Shown in pieces: positions 55,581-64,000 of a stretch of 64,000 bases of DNA. The notes beneath the pieces were generated by a model. It was given only the letters and a program-made list of their open reading frames with translations, did no database searches and was not told the DNA's origin. A program made the translations under genes and the position numbers. Within the stretch, counting starts at the first letter, position 1. Each line of letters begins with the position of its first letter. The DNA is taken from contig JAAEYW010000011.1 in the NCBI GenBank assembly GCA_018223185.1, forward strand, positions 43,510 through 107,509, read 5' to 3'. The DNA is from Oceanospirillales bacterium (GTDB lineage Bacteria > Pseudomonadota > Gammaproteobacteria > Pseudomonadales > Balneatricaceae).

Positions 55581-57040
55581 TAATACCCCTCATCCATTGG
55601 ATAGATCGCTTCAGCATACAGCGCCAGCTCCTCCAGAATTTCCTTCTGAGACGGGCTCAGACCGGGCTGCTGATACAGTTCATTGAGTTTACTGAACAGT
55701 TCGGTCATGGTCAGATGGCCACTGTTATCCGGCCCCAACAAGCGGCGATGACGAAACTCTTCCCAGCGTCCCCGTTCCTCCTCATTCAGACTAAACGGAT
55801 AATTCCTGGCCCGGTAACGCAGGAACATCTCCTCCAGACGACCATCCTGAAACGGCAGATCAAGCGTTCCAAGCTGTTGTGGTGGCGTGGCTCTGATCAG
55901 CTCCATACTCTTCTTATCGGCATCACCGAAAAATCCGCCACTATACAACATGTGATCCGGATCAAAATCTTCCTCAAAACCTGAATCAGAAAACACCTCA
56001 GCAAGCTTCTGTTTAAGATCAGGACTACTTCGCAACATCGCCAGATGAGAGCGGCAACTGTCTCCGGAGATATTAAGGCGTTCAGCCTCCACAGCAGTCA
56101 GCATCCCGGCAGGGGCGATAGCGGGTGCTTTATTGGTATGAATCTGCTTCAGTGGGATGCGCTGTTCGCCTTCTGCCAGGTCATCAGCCCGGGTGTAAAT
56201 CAGCCGACGAATCTCCTCTGCCGGCAGCTCCAGTAATGGCGTAGGATCGCAGCGCAGATCAAATGCCAGTACCGAATTTTTGTTCACCGGATGGATTGCA
56301 AGCGGTGCAACGATAGCCGCATTACCCCACTCTGATGGATACATCGATGAAATATGCAGCACAGGCTTCATTGTCATCACATCCAGCATCCCCTGAATAG
56401 TACGCTTATCCCGGTGATTCAATGCATACTGATACAGTTTTGGCTGACGCTCTCTGACTAAACGGGCCATAGCAATCGTGGCATAAACATCCGCCAGTGC
56501 ATCATGAGCGTTGCCATGGTCGATGCCATTGGCTTTAGTCAGATCTTCAAGGCGCATACTGGGGCGACCGTCCTCATAGAGGGGCCACTCAATACCCTCC
56601 GGCCTGAGCGCCCGGGTAAGTCGCAACATATCGATGATATCCCAGCGGGAACAGCCGTTCTGATACTCCCGGCCATAAGGGTCAAAGAAGTTCCGATAAA
56701 GGCTATAGCGGGTGATCTCATCATCAAAACGGATGCTATTGTAACCAACGCCACAGGTCCCTGGCCGGGCAAGCTGTTCATGCACCAGCGCCATAAACTC
56801 CGCTTCGCAATAACCATCATGCAGGGCTTTTTGAGGTGTAATTTCAGTAATCAGACACGCTTCAGGGTGCGGCAGCAGGTCATCAGCAGGCTTGCAATAG
56901 AACATCACCGGTTCTTCGATAATATTCAGTTCTTCATCGGTCCTGATGCCGGCAAACTGCATCGGCCGGTCCCGTTTAGGATCAGCACCGGAGGTTTCGT
57001 AGTCATGCCAGAAAAAAGTCGGGGTGGAGGATGCAGCCAT
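55580..57040 (-). CDS. sbcB: Exodeoxyribonuclease I
   Basis: The 486-residue 3'-5' single-strand exonuclease (475 in E. coli) has the DEDD active site opening FFWHDYETSGADPKRDRP, the GYNSIRFDDEITRYSLYRNFFDPY block and HDALADVYATIAMA. The RALRPEGIEWP stretch is also characteristic. It acts in recombination and mismatch repair in the cytoplasm. It is followed by a coupled secreted protein gene and diverges from ychJ. Confidence 0.97.
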   Translation of the reverse strand: MAASSTPTFFWHDYETSGADPKRDRPMQFAGIRTDEELNIIEEPVMFYCKPADDLLPHPEACLITEITPQKALHDGYCEAEFMALVHEQLARPGTCGVGYNSIRFDDEITRYSLYRNFFDPYGREYQNGCSRWDIIDMLRLTRALRPEGIEWPLYEDGRPSMRLEDLTKANGIDHGNAHDALADVYATIAMARLVRERQPKLYQYALNHRDKRTIQGMLDVMTMKPVLHISSMYPSEWGNAAIVAPLAIHPVNKNSVLAFDLRCDPTPLLELPAEEIRRLIYTRADDLAEGEQRIPLKQIHTNKAPAIAPAGMLTAVEAERLNISGDSCRSHLAMLRSSPDLKQKLAEVFSDSGFEEDFDPDHMLYSGGFFGDADKKSMELIRATPPQQLGTLDLPFQDGRLEEMFLRYRARNYPFSLNEEERGRWEEFRHRRLLGPDNSGHLTMTELFSKLNELYQQPGLSPSQKEILEELALYAEAIYPMDEGY

Positions 57041-57189
57041 TCTATTCGCCTTAAAACCATTAGTCTGAAATCATTAGCTATTAAAACCAATAATACCTGT
57101 ATGGTTATGCTTTTGATCAATATGCTTAATTTTTCAGCCCCCCTATAATAACCTATCAATATCTGAATTCTATCTAAGCCGGGGCCCTT

Positions 57190-57621
57190 ATGCTTCATGA
57201 TCACAAAGATACCACGCTTACCTGCCCTTGTGGCTCAAATAAGCCATTTTCGTTCTGTTGTGAACCGGCCATAGAGGGTCATAAACCAGCCCCCACGGCA
57301 GAAGCACTGATGCGCTCGCGTTACACAGCGTTTGTACTGGGTGCCATTGATTACCTCATTAATACAACCATTCAGGAGCACCGGCACACTGATGATGCAG
57401 CACTGATCGCAGACCAAACAAAGGCCACCACCTGGACCGGTCTGAAAATTATAAGTACTGAGGCGGGTCTGAAAGACGATCAGGAAGGTATGGTTGAGTT
57501 TATCGCTCATTTCGAAACAGATGAGCAGATTGCAGACCTGCACGAGCGCTCACTTTTCCGGAAACAGAATAATCACTGGTTTTACGTTGACGGTGAAGTA
57601 GAGATTCTGCCAAAAGAATAA
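57190..57621 (+). CDS. ychJ: YchJ family protein (SEC-C motif)
   Basis: The 143-residue protein has the N-terminal metal-binding SEC-C-like motif CPCGSNKPFSFCC, then the YchJ middle domain (ALMRSRYTAFVLGAIDYLINTT, SLFRKQNNHWFYVDGE). The family (UPF0225) is conserved but of unknown function. It diverges from sbcB with about 150 bases between and has no close operon partner downstream. Confidence 0.93.
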   Translation: MLHDHKDTTLTCPCGSNKPFSFCCEPAIEGHKPAPTAEALMRSRYTAFVLGAIDYLINTTIQEHRHTDDAALIADQTKATTWTGLKIISTEAGLKDDQEGMVEFIAHFETDEQIADLHERSLFRKQNNHWFYVDGEVEILPKE

Positions 57622-57806
57622 AATAAATTGTTGTGTAAGAACCCACTGTAAAGCCCGGCAGACAAGCCAACCACAACAGCTGTCTGCCTGCGGCAACGCT
57701 TTTCTTTTCTGTTAAGGCTTTTCCTGCACAGCCAAGAGCCGGTAGAATATGGCCACCTGGCCACAGGTACCGTTGTATATATAGTGGCCCTTGCAGGATC
57801 GATGTA

Positions 57807-60476
57807 ATGTTTGCGAAGTTTTTCAAACCCCGTTGGAAGCATAATAAAGCCACTGTCCGCATCCGGGCAGTTCACCAGCTGAGCCCAGGCAAGACAGAGC
57901 ACTGTGAAGTGCTTGCACGGCTTGCCCGTCAGGATCAGAGTATTGAAGTCCGGCTGGCCGCCGTTGAAAAAATTGTGGCTCCGGACCTTTTATCAGACAT
58001 TCTGATTCATGATATTAATCCGGATATCCGCAGAAGTGCCGCTAAGCGGATCTGTGAAATCATACTGGATCCATCCTACACCCATAGTCAGCAAAGCGAG
58101 TGTCTCACCTATCTGCACGACGAGAATATGCTCGCGCATATCGTGCTGAACAGTGAAAGCGCCGGTATTCAGCAGCAAGCCATCCAGCATATCAACGATC
58201 AGCAGTGTCTCAGTTCACTGGCGATCAATTGCAGCAGCAGCCAGTTACGCCAGACTGCCGCAGAGAAAATTCATTCGCCAGAACTGCTCGAACAGACCGG
58301 CAAAGCGATTAAAGGTCGCGATAAATCAGTTTTCAGAATTATCCGTAACAAACAGCAGCAGCTTCAGGAAAAAGCCCGCCAGCGGGAGCAAACTCTGCTG
58401 CGTAAAGAGGAGCTGCTCTGCAGCCTTGAACAGCTAAGCCGAACAGATCACTTCCCGCTATACGGTGCCAAACTCGAAGCTCTGTGCCAACAGTGGAGCT
58501 CGCTGGATGAAGCGAGTACGGCAGAGATTGAGGAGCGCTATTCCGAACTGGCGAAACGTTGTCAGCAAACCCTCTCTGCAGAACAGTTAAGATGTGATCA
58601 GATAGAGGAACAGCAGCAAAAGGCTCAGGTCGAGGAGCAACAGAACTTAGCCTTGTTACAAAGACTTGAGGAAACCCTCAATCGTTGCTGCACGCTGATC
58701 TCCGGCGAACACTTTTGCAAGGCTGATCTCGATGCCGAACAGGATTGCTGGAACCACACTCGCGAGCAGCTGAAAACTAGCGCCGAAAACCCTATAAGCT
58801 CTACACTGAAGCGGTTATCCAAACGCTTTGAATATTATCAGCACGCTGGCCGTCAGTGGTTAGAACTCAGCCACGACGTTGCCGGGTTGGTGGATCCTGA
58901 ATTATCCGATGAAACAAGCCGCGCCAGCCTCCAGCAGCACCTGCAACAGATAGTTCGATTCCGTGAACAACTTAACTGGCCAGAAGAGATCAGGACTCCT
59001 CTGCTGTTACAGTCTGTTGAACAACAGCACAACACCATTCTTGAGCAACTGAGTCAGCTGAAGCTTGATCAGCAGCACTGCAGCAAAGACCTCTGCGGGC
59101 TACTCGACGTCCTCGAACAACAGATAGAAGCCGGCCAGGTTAAGCACGCCTGTCAGTTGGAACAACAGATCGAAGCCCGTCTGAGCGAGATGAATGGCAC
59201 CACGCCAAAACATATTCTGCAGCGCTATAAAGGGTTACTCGCAAGACTGGCTGAGCTGAAAAACTGGCAGGGGTTTGCCGTTTCAGCCAAGAAAGAGCAG
59301 CTGTGTGAGGCAATGGAAGCGCTGATTGACAGTGATATCGAAGCACCGCTTCTGGCAAAACAGATTCATACACTGCAGGGGCAGTGGAAAGAGCTCGACA
59401 GCGATGATCCGCTCCACGCCCACAAGACCTGGCAGCGTTTCAAAACCGCGTCTGATCAAGCGTATGCACCTTGTGAACAACACTTCCGACAGCAGAAGCA
59501 GCAGCGGACAGATAACCTCAACAAGCGGATTCAACTGGTTACTGAGCTAACAGGTTTTATTGATCAGACCGACTGGCAGCAACCTGACTGGTCCCTCATT
59601 GAACAAGTCAGCCGCACCGCCAAGCGGGAGTGGAAAGAGTATGCCCCGGTGGACCGAACGCCGGGCCGCCAGGTACAAAATGACTTCAACGCCCTGCTCA
59701 AGCAGATGGATAACAAAATCTCCGCCCATCGTGAGCAGGTCGCAAGCGAAAAAAGAGCCCTGCTGGAACAGGCATTGCTGCTGATTGCAGATGAAAATCC
59801 TCAGACTGCAGCCGGCGAGATCAGAGATCTTCAGAAACGCTGGAAAGAGGCCGGAAATACGTTCCACAGTATAGAACGGAAGCTGTGGCCTGAGTTCCGT
59901 AAAGCCTGCAATGAGGTGTTTGAAAACCTTAATCGAAACAAGCAGGCGGAGAAGCATCAGACCCCGGCAAATGAACAGCATAACCCGTCGCTGGCTGAAA
60001 ACAGATTCTTTGAGGCATTATTACATCGCATCGAACTCTGCGATCAGCTGGAAAACTTTATTAATGACGGCACACTGGATCAGCTGGCGCTGGATGAAAT
60101 TCAGTCAGCCTGGGATCAGTGCGATCAGGCCGATGAATATTTTGAGCCGCTGATAAACTCCCGTTACGAACTTCTTCTGGAACTGGTCTCCGGTCGCCTT
60201 GAAATAGAGGATCTTCTGACCCTCACAGAGAAAGCGCTGCGGCAACTCTGTATCCGACTTGAGATTCTGCTTGGACAAGACTCTCCGGAGCAGGACCATA
60301 CTCTGCGAATGGAATACCAGATGGATCGTCTGCAGAAAGCACTCGAACTGCGAGAAGCGTCCGATAACAGTAACGACCTGAAGCTACTGGAACTGGAATG
60401 GCAGTGTCTGCCCTTTACCCTGCAGCATGAAGCGCTGCAGATCCGTTTCTACAGTAACCTTCAGCAAGCTGGTTAA
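57807..60476 (+). CDS. DUF349 domain protein
   Basis: The 889-residue protein begins with HEAT-like repeats (1-170; VRLAAVEKIVAPDLLSDILIHDINPDIRRSAAKRI) and continues as a long helical protein rich in Gln/Glu with recurring W-K-E motifs: LQGQWKELD, AKREWKEYAPVD, LQKRWKEAG, which mark DUF349 domains. The central part (190-560) is coiled-coil-like. Function unknown in bacteria, with no signal sequence. It is monocistronic, ending in a terminator shared with phaB. The start ATG at 57807 has AGGA upstream. Confidence 0.92.
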   Translation: MFAKFFKPRWKHNKATVRIRAVHQLSPGKTEHCEVLARLARQDQSIEVRLAAVEKIVAPDLLSDILIHDINPDIRRSAAKRICEIILDPSYTHSQQSECLTYLHDENMLAHIVLNSESAGIQQQAIQHINDQQCLSSLAINCSSSQLRQTAAEKIHSPELLEQTGKAIKGRDKSVFRIIRNKQQQLQEKARQREQTLLRKEELLCSLEQLSRTDHFPLYGAKLEALCQQWSSLDEASTAEIEERYSELAKRCQQTLSAEQLRCDQIEEQQQKAQVEEQQNLALLQRLEETLNRCCTLISGEHFCKADLDAEQDCWNHTREQLKTSAENPISSTLKRLSKRFEYYQHAGRQWLELSHDVAGLVDPELSDETSRASLQQHLQQIVRFREQLNWPEEIRTPLLLQSVEQQHNTILEQLSQLKLDQQHCSKDLCGLLDVLEQQIEAGQVKHACQLEQQIEARLSEMNGTTPKHILQRYKGLLARLAELKNWQGFAVSAKKEQLCEAMEALIDSDIEAPLLAKQIHTLQGQWKELDSDDPLHAHKTWQRFKTASDQAYAPCEQHFRQQKQQRTDNLNKRIQLVTELTGFIDQTDWQQPDWSLIEQVSRTAKREWKEYAPVDRTPGRQVQNDFNALLKQMDNKISAHREQVASEKRALLEQALLLIADENPQTAAGEIRDLQKRWKEAGNTFHSIERKLWPEFRKACNEVFENLNRNKQAEKHQTPANEQHNPSLAENRFFEALLHRIELCDQLENFINDGTLDQLALDEIQSAWDQCDQADEYFEPLINSRYELLLELVSGRLEIEDLLTLTEKALRQLCIRLEILLGQDSPEQDHTLRMEYQMDRLQKALELREASDNSNDLKLLELEWQCLPFTLQHEALQIRFYSNLQQAG

Positions 60477-60539
60477 CCGGTCATTTTCAACTTGTAGCAG
60501 GTTTACCTGAAACGACTTTAAAGTACACAAAACCAGTAC

Positions 60540-60568
60540 AAAAAAAACCCGCATCCGCGGGTTTTTTT
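60540..60568. terminator. Bidirectional terminator between the DUF349 gene and phaB
   Basis: AAAAAAACCCGC-ATCC-GCGGGTTTTTTT, A/T-flanked stem for the convergent genes. Confidence 0.9.
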
Positions 60569-60584
60569 ACAAGCTGAATTCAGC

Positions 60585-61334
60585 TTATGACATATGCTGA
60601 CCACCGTTGATCGAGAAATCAGAACCGGTTACATAGCCACAATCATCGCTTGCAAGATAAGAAACTGCCTTACCTATTTCTGAAGGCTCGCCAAGACGAC
60701 CAACCGGTACCTGACGAATAATCTTTTCCAGAACCTCTTCAGGAATTTTAGCGACCATTGGGGTCATAACATAACCCGGTGACACCGTATTAACGGTAAC
60801 ACCTTTCGCCGCGACTTCCTGCGCCAATGCCTTGGTAAAACCGTGAATACCAGCTTTAGCAGCAGAGTAGTTACACTGACCAAACTGACCTTTCTGAGCA
60901 TTAACAGAGGAGATATTAATTACCCGTCCCCAGCCCTTATCCAGCATTGGATTGATCACCAGACGGGTCATATGGAACATTGAGTCAAGGTTCGCAGACA
61001 GTACTTCGTTCCACTGCTCCCAACTCATTTTACGGAAAGTACCGTCACGGGTGATACCCGCATTGTTTACCAGAATATCAACCGTACCGCCGGCAACCTC
61101 TTCAACAGTCTTAATACATGCAGCACATGACTCTTCATCAGTCACATCGCCGTAGGCTACCAGAATATCGTAACCATCAGCCTTCTGCTCTTCCTGCCAG
61201 GCTTTTGCTTTTTCGTGGTTACCACCGGAATTATAGCCGGCAACAACTTTTACACCTGCATCAGCTAATGCGCGACAAATAGCGCTACCAATACCACCGG
61301 TACCGCCTGTTACCAGAGCAATTTTTTGTGTCAT
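60585..61334 (-). CDS. phaB: Acetoacetyl-CoA reductase (PhaB-like)
   Basis: The 249-residue short-chain dehydrogenase has the Rossmann motif TGGTGGIGSAI (GXXXGXG), NNAG, the catalytic Ser and YSAAK. The stretches GITRDGTFRKMSWEQWNEVL and NAQKGQFGQCNYSAAKAG distinguish PhaB, which makes (R)-3-hydroxybutyryl-CoA for polyhydroxybutyrate, from FabG. No phaA or phaC is adjacent, so this is a lone pha gene. It is monocistronic and has a short tandem repeat upstream. Confidence 0.92.
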   Translation of the reverse strand: MTQKIALVTGGTGGIGSAICRALADAGVKVVAGYNSGGNHEKAKAWQEEQKADGYDILVAYGDVTDEESCAACIKTVEEVAGGTVDILVNNAGITRDGTFRKMSWEQWNEVLSANLDSMFHMTRLVINPMLDKGWGRVINISSVNAQKGQFGQCNYSAAKAGIHGFTKALAQEVAAKGVTVNTVSPGYVMTPMVAKIPEEVLEKIIRQVPVGRLGEPSEIGKAVSYLASDDCGYVTGSDFSINGGQHMS

Positions 61335-61370
61335 GCTCGCGTCCCCTTTGCTTCTTGAGATTTGTTGTTT

Positions 61371-61412
61371 CGAATTGTAGTTATCGAATTGTAGTTATCG
61401 AATTGTAATTAT
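61371..61412. repeat. Three tandem copies of a 14-bp repeat upstream of phaB
   Basis: CGAATTGTAGTTAT, CGAATTGTAGTTAT and CGAATTGTAATTAT occur head to tail, 37-78 bases upstream of the phaB start, followed by an AT-run. The repeat lies where the phaB promoter should be; it may hold operator copies or be prone to slippage. Confidence 0.85.
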
Positions 61413-61540
61413 AATTTTTTTAGTATCGTTCCAGATAATATAGCCATCGGCTCGAAGTAATAATATGACTTTCGTTTAGTAGGTCTATTACGCAGCAAAG
61501 ATTACTTCTCTTCTGTTACAGCGTAAAGACAAGATACAAC

Positions 61541-62890
61541 TTATTTGAGCGTTGTCAAAGGATTAAGACTGTTCAAATGACTCATCATCCACCGGTACGC
61601 CATTGCTGCAGTGCACATATTTGCGAGCACAAACGCAACAAACATACCCTCCAAACCAGCGATGTAATTTCCAAAATAACCAAAGGGCACATACAGAATA
61701 AACAGACGGAAAACACTGATCCGCATCGCCTTCATTGGCTGATGTACCGCATTAAAACTTGAAGCGGTCAGAAAGGTTACTGCCTGAAAACCAAATCCCA
61801 GAGGAACAATCAGAATCCACAGACTGATCAGATTAACAACCGCTTCCTGATCACTGAAAAGCGCGCCGATCCCCCCGGCGAAAATGAATAAAAGAATATA
61901 AATCAACGCCTGCCAGAGCAGTGCAAACCCGACAGCATTCAGATACGCGCGCTTTAACCGCGCTATCTGCCCACAACCAAAATTCTGGCTTATAAAGGGA
62001 GGTAACGTCATAGAGAGTGCCAGATTTGCCAGCAAAGAGAGTGATTCAAGCCGGTTACCCACACCAAAAGCAGCCACGGCTTCAGGGCCATGAGTTGCCA
62101 CAACGGCTGTCATAATAGCTGCAGCTATCGGCGTCATCATATTGGAAAGTGCTGCTGGAAAGCCGATTTTCATCACCATTAGCCAATGCTGCAACGCAAC
62201 AGAGGGAGAGACTATTGTTAACGTCAGCAAGCCTTTGCGAAGATATAGATTAGCCAGCGCAGCAACTGCAGCGATCCCCCACGCGATGACACTGGCAATA
62301 GCCGCTCCCTGAATACCCAGCGCAGGAACAGGTCCCCAGCCAAAGATCAGCAGCGGATCCAGCAGCAGATTCATCACTGAAGAAAAGCCCATCAGCATCG
62401 CCGGGGTTCGTGTATCTCCGCTGGCACGCAAAGAGCTGTTGGACACCATAATCAGAACATAGAAAACCGAACCAAAAAACCACACTGACATATAGCTGTG
62501 GATATAGGGCATCAACGCATCACCAGCCCCCAGCAGCCTGAAAAGCGGGTCGATAAACATGACTGAAAGTGAGGCGATCGACACCATCAGCAGTGATGTC
62601 AGCAACAGGTTATCCGTGGTCAGCTGCCGGGCACCATCACTGTCTCCTGAGCCAATCAACCGGGCAATGGTGGCTGAAGTTCCAACACTCAGTCCGATCG
62701 AGAGACTGATAACGGTGAAAGATACCGGGAAGGTAAATCCCAGCGCAGCCAGCTGTTCAGTCCCCAGTTGACTGACAAAAAAGCTATCCGCCACATTGAA
62801 CAGCATAAGACTGACAATGCCGAGCATCATCGGCAGCGTCATCTTAATCAGAGTCGGGCGGACTTCACCATTTAACAGATCAGGCTTCAC
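61541..62890 (-). CDS. MATE family efflux transporter
   Basis: The 449-residue protein has about twelve membrane helices in two halves, and typical blocks MTLPMMLGIVSLMLFNVADSFFVSQLGTEQLAALGF and MVSNSSLRASGDTRTPAMLMGFSSVMNLLLDPLLIFGWGP. MATE carriers export cationic drugs or other compounds in exchange for Na+ or H+. The substrate is not predictable. Monocistronic. Confidence 0.94.
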   Translation of the reverse strand: MKPDLLNGEVRPTLIKMTLPMMLGIVSLMLFNVADSFFVSQLGTEQLAALGFTFPVSFTVISLSIGLSVGTSATIARLIGSGDSDGARQLTTDNLLLTSLLMVSIASLSVMFIDPLFRLLGAGDALMPYIHSYMSVWFFGSVFYVLIMVSNSSLRASGDTRTPAMLMGFSSVMNLLLDPLLIFGWGPVPALGIQGAAIASVIAWGIAAVAALANLYLRKGLLTLTIVSPSVALQHWLMVMKIGFPAALSNMMTPIAAAIMTAVVATHGPEAVAAFGVGNRLESLSLLANLALSMTLPPFISQNFGCGQIARLKRAYLNAVGFALLWQALIYILLFIFAGGIGALFSDQEAVVNLISLWILIVPLGFGFQAVTFLTASSFNAVHQPMKAMRISVFRLFILYVPFGYFGNYIAGLEGMFVAFVLANMCTAAMAYRWMMSHLNSLNPLTTLK

Positions 62891-62984
62891 TATTTACTTT
62901 AGCTCGGTAAGGTTAAAGGGGGCCCATAATAACACTGCGGCAACGCTTTATTGACTGGTAAAACAAAGATTAATCATCCGGGAT

Positions 62985-63008
62985 AAAAAAGCCTCCGAAA
63001 GGAGGCTT
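62985..63008 (-). terminator. Terminator after the tautomerase gene
   Basis: GCCTCC-TTTC-GGAGGC on the minus strand, followed by TTTTTT, 16 bases after the stop. Confidence 0.85.
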
Positions 63009-63023
63009 CTCAAAAGAACGTGA

Positions 63024-63215
63024 TTATTTTCCGAGCTTTTTAGCTGACTGCCCACCGATACCAAAATGCTGTGGGGGCATCTCATAAATTAATACCCGAA
63101 CACTCTCCTTTGGAGCATCCAGAGAACGGGCTATCGCCTCACTTACTTCATTTATCATCAGTTCTTTCTGCTCGTCCGAACGACCTTCGAGCATACTAAT
63201 TGAGACAATTGGCAT
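63024..63215 (-). CDS. 4-oxalocrotonate tautomerase family protein
   Basis: The 63-residue protein has the catalytic Pro immediately after the initiator Met (MPIVSI), the [27 protein letters not shown] core and the hexamer-forming length of 4-OT enzymes. They isomerise 2-hydroxymuconate in meta-cleavage pathways. It lies 10 bases after the ABM protein gene on the same strand and is downstream of the truncated enzyme gene at the window edge. Confidence 0.93.
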   Translation of the reverse strand: MPIVSISMLEGRSDEQKELMINEVSEAIARSLDAPKESVRVLIYEMPPQHFGIGGQSAKKLGK

Positions 63216-63225
63216 GACACCATCC

Positions 63226-63807
63226 TTATTTAAACAACCATCCTTTTAACAGACGGGTGACTCTTGGCATCACCAGATAGGTCATCAGTAATACCTGCAG
63301 GGTTACAATTATTGCGGTTTTTAACCAGAGATCGACGCCACCGAGCCAGGGACCCAGCAGCAGATTTATCGCCATGATCAGTACATAGACCACAACAATC
63401 AATACCAGCGCCATCTTATGCGGTGAGGGATGTTTATTGAGCGGAAGCTCAGGAAGATCAAACCAGAACTCAAGCCCGGTACCCCGCTGAACTTCAGCCT
63501 CACCCTCAATCAGCGGCTCAAGCTTATCCAGCCACTGTTGGCGCAGTTCAGATGATTCCCAGTTTTGACAGTTTTCATAACTGTCAAAGCGATAGATCAG
63601 AACATAGCGGTTGCCCGTGGACCCTGAAGGTCTTAAGACATTACTTCCCTGATGTCCCGGATATTCGGATGCCGCTTCAATGACCCCGGAGATCCAGGCT
63701 TCATAATCGGCCTCACACCCGGGTTTAACTTTACGGGAGATACTCACGGTAACCGGGCCTTCCTGGCCCGGCTCAGTCAATTGACTCTGAATACAGCTAT
63801 CTGCCAT
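63226..63807 (-). CDS. Antibiotic biosynthesis monooxygenase (ABM) domain protein with membrane anchor
   Basis: The 193-residue protein has an ABM ferredoxin-like domain (about 18-115; [24 protein letters not shown] and [26 protein letters not shown]) and two C-terminal membrane helices (about 130-150 and 160-180). ABM domains oxidise quinone-like substrates or degrade heme, but many are of unknown function; the membrane-anchored version is common in proteobacteria. AAGGAGG precedes the ATG. It is linked to the tautomerase gene. Confidence 0.9.
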   Translation of the reverse strand: MADSCIQSQLTEPGQEGPVTVSISRKVKPGCEADYEAWISGVIEAASEYPGHQGSNVLRPSGSTGNRYVLIYRFDSYENCQNWESSELRQQWLDKLEPLIEGEAEVQRGTGLEFWFDLPELPLNKHPSPHKMALVLIVVVYVLIMAINLLLGPWLGGVDLWLKTAIIVTLQVLLMTYLVMPRVTRLLKGWLFK

Positions 63808-63819
63808 GAAGGCCTCCTT

Positions 63820-63850
63820 AAAAAATAAAGCAGCCCATAAAATGGGCTGC
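63820..63850 (-). terminator. Terminator of the right-edge gene
   Basis: GCAGCCCAT-TTT-ATGGGCTGC on the minus strand, followed by TTTATTTTTT, separating the truncated gene from the ABM gene. Confidence 0.85.
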
Positions 63851-63923
63851 TACCTGTCATGCCGATAAAACCATCTATTTAAAGATGAGCATAATTAATC
63901 ATGAAGAGTAAGACAAACCTGAC

Positions 63924-64000
63924 TCAGACAAACTTGCCACTAATAGTGCCCAGGTCCTGATAGCGAACACTGAAGCTATCGCCTTTGTTGACCTGTACCG
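63924..64000 (-). CDS. C-terminus of a probable FAH/2-keto-pentenoate hydratase family enzyme (truncated)
   Basis: Only the last 24 codons are inside the window. They read VQVNKGDSFSVRYQDLGTISGKFV and stop at 63924-63926. The GDxxxVxYxxLGxISxxFV pattern resembles the C-termini of 2-keto-4-pentenoate hydratases and fumarylacetoacetate hydrolase-family enzymes, which fits a 4-OT tautomerase downstream. The family call is tentative because so little is visible. Confidence 0.45.
   Translation of the reverse strand, partial: VQVNKGDSFSVRYQDLGTISGKFV

Noticed and set aside
56504-57148. 214-residue plus ORF opposite sbcB
   Set aside because: Antisense shadow; sbcB motifs are clear on the minus strand.
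60585-61334. fabG
   Set aside because: GITRDGTFRKMSWEQWNEV and NAQKGQFGQ blocks are PhaB-type, and no fab cluster surrounds it.

Overview
The window reads as chromosomal DNA of a marine gammaproteobacterium, most likely an oceanospirillalean (Amphritea/Neptuniibacter-like). I infer this from the gene families and from Pseudomonas-like versions of CysI, CysN, DUF2788, DUF2789, TIGR02647 and DUF6394 proteins; no phylogeny was run. Coding density is high, GC is moderate, and I see no insertion sequence, prophage or CRISPR array. Two genes are cut by the window edges: a diheme cytochrome c peroxidase at the left and a probable hydratase-family enzyme at the right.

Layout. 1-5442: an operon-like run of periplasmic diheme peroxidase, DAHL/PAS hybrid histidine kinase and HD-GYP response regulator, followed by a small lipoprotein and a decayed-looking gap. 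6499-14957: sulfate assimilation (cysG, cysH, DUF934, cysI, a TauE/SafE permease, cysD, cysN). CysH carries the cysteine set of an APS reductase, and CysN ends in what looks like a decayed APS kinase domain, so sulfur should flow APS to sulfite without PAPS. 15201-21667: the complete rsx/rnf electron transport complex, with a very long repeat-bearing RsxC. nth, often adjacent to rsxE, is displaced by about 1.5 kb of small genes. 24806-26293: an ETHE1-like/rhodanese fusion, a VF530 protein and a DUF2986 protein. 26745-30519: class Ia ribonucleotide reductase (nrdA, nrdB, ferredoxin) with a tandem pair of NrdR boxes upstream.

30962-31332: tRNA-Tyr followed by a 180-bp-period duplication containing the tRNA 3' end and its terminator. 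31539-40929: housekeeping and small genes (2OG oxygenase, SGNH hydrolase, DsbB, a GTPase with a putative roadblock tail, DUF2788, HugZ-like, kdsA), then a two-gene unit of a membrane pseudokinase fused to a SUMF1-like domain and a secreted DUF4139 protein, then a Sel1 protein. 41276-48966: cysK, DyP peroxidase, MmcQ/YjbR, sseA, trpS, small proteins, yaaA and a Tim44-like protein. 49011-57040: EamA transporter, K+ channel with two RCK modules, DUF6394 protein, M16 protease and sbcB. 57190-64000: YchJ, DUF349 protein, phaB, MATE transporter, 4-OT tautomerase, a membrane-anchored ABM protein and the truncated right-edge gene.

The most notable items are the decayed APS kinase tail on CysN paired with an APS-reductase-type CysH, the pseudokinase-SUMF1/DUF4139 pair, the repeat-extended RsxC, the peroxidase-kinase-HD-GYP operon, and the tRNA-Tyr 180-bp repeat resembling the E. 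coli tyrT locus. Function calls rest on recognition of motifs and family-typical sequence; no database search was possible.
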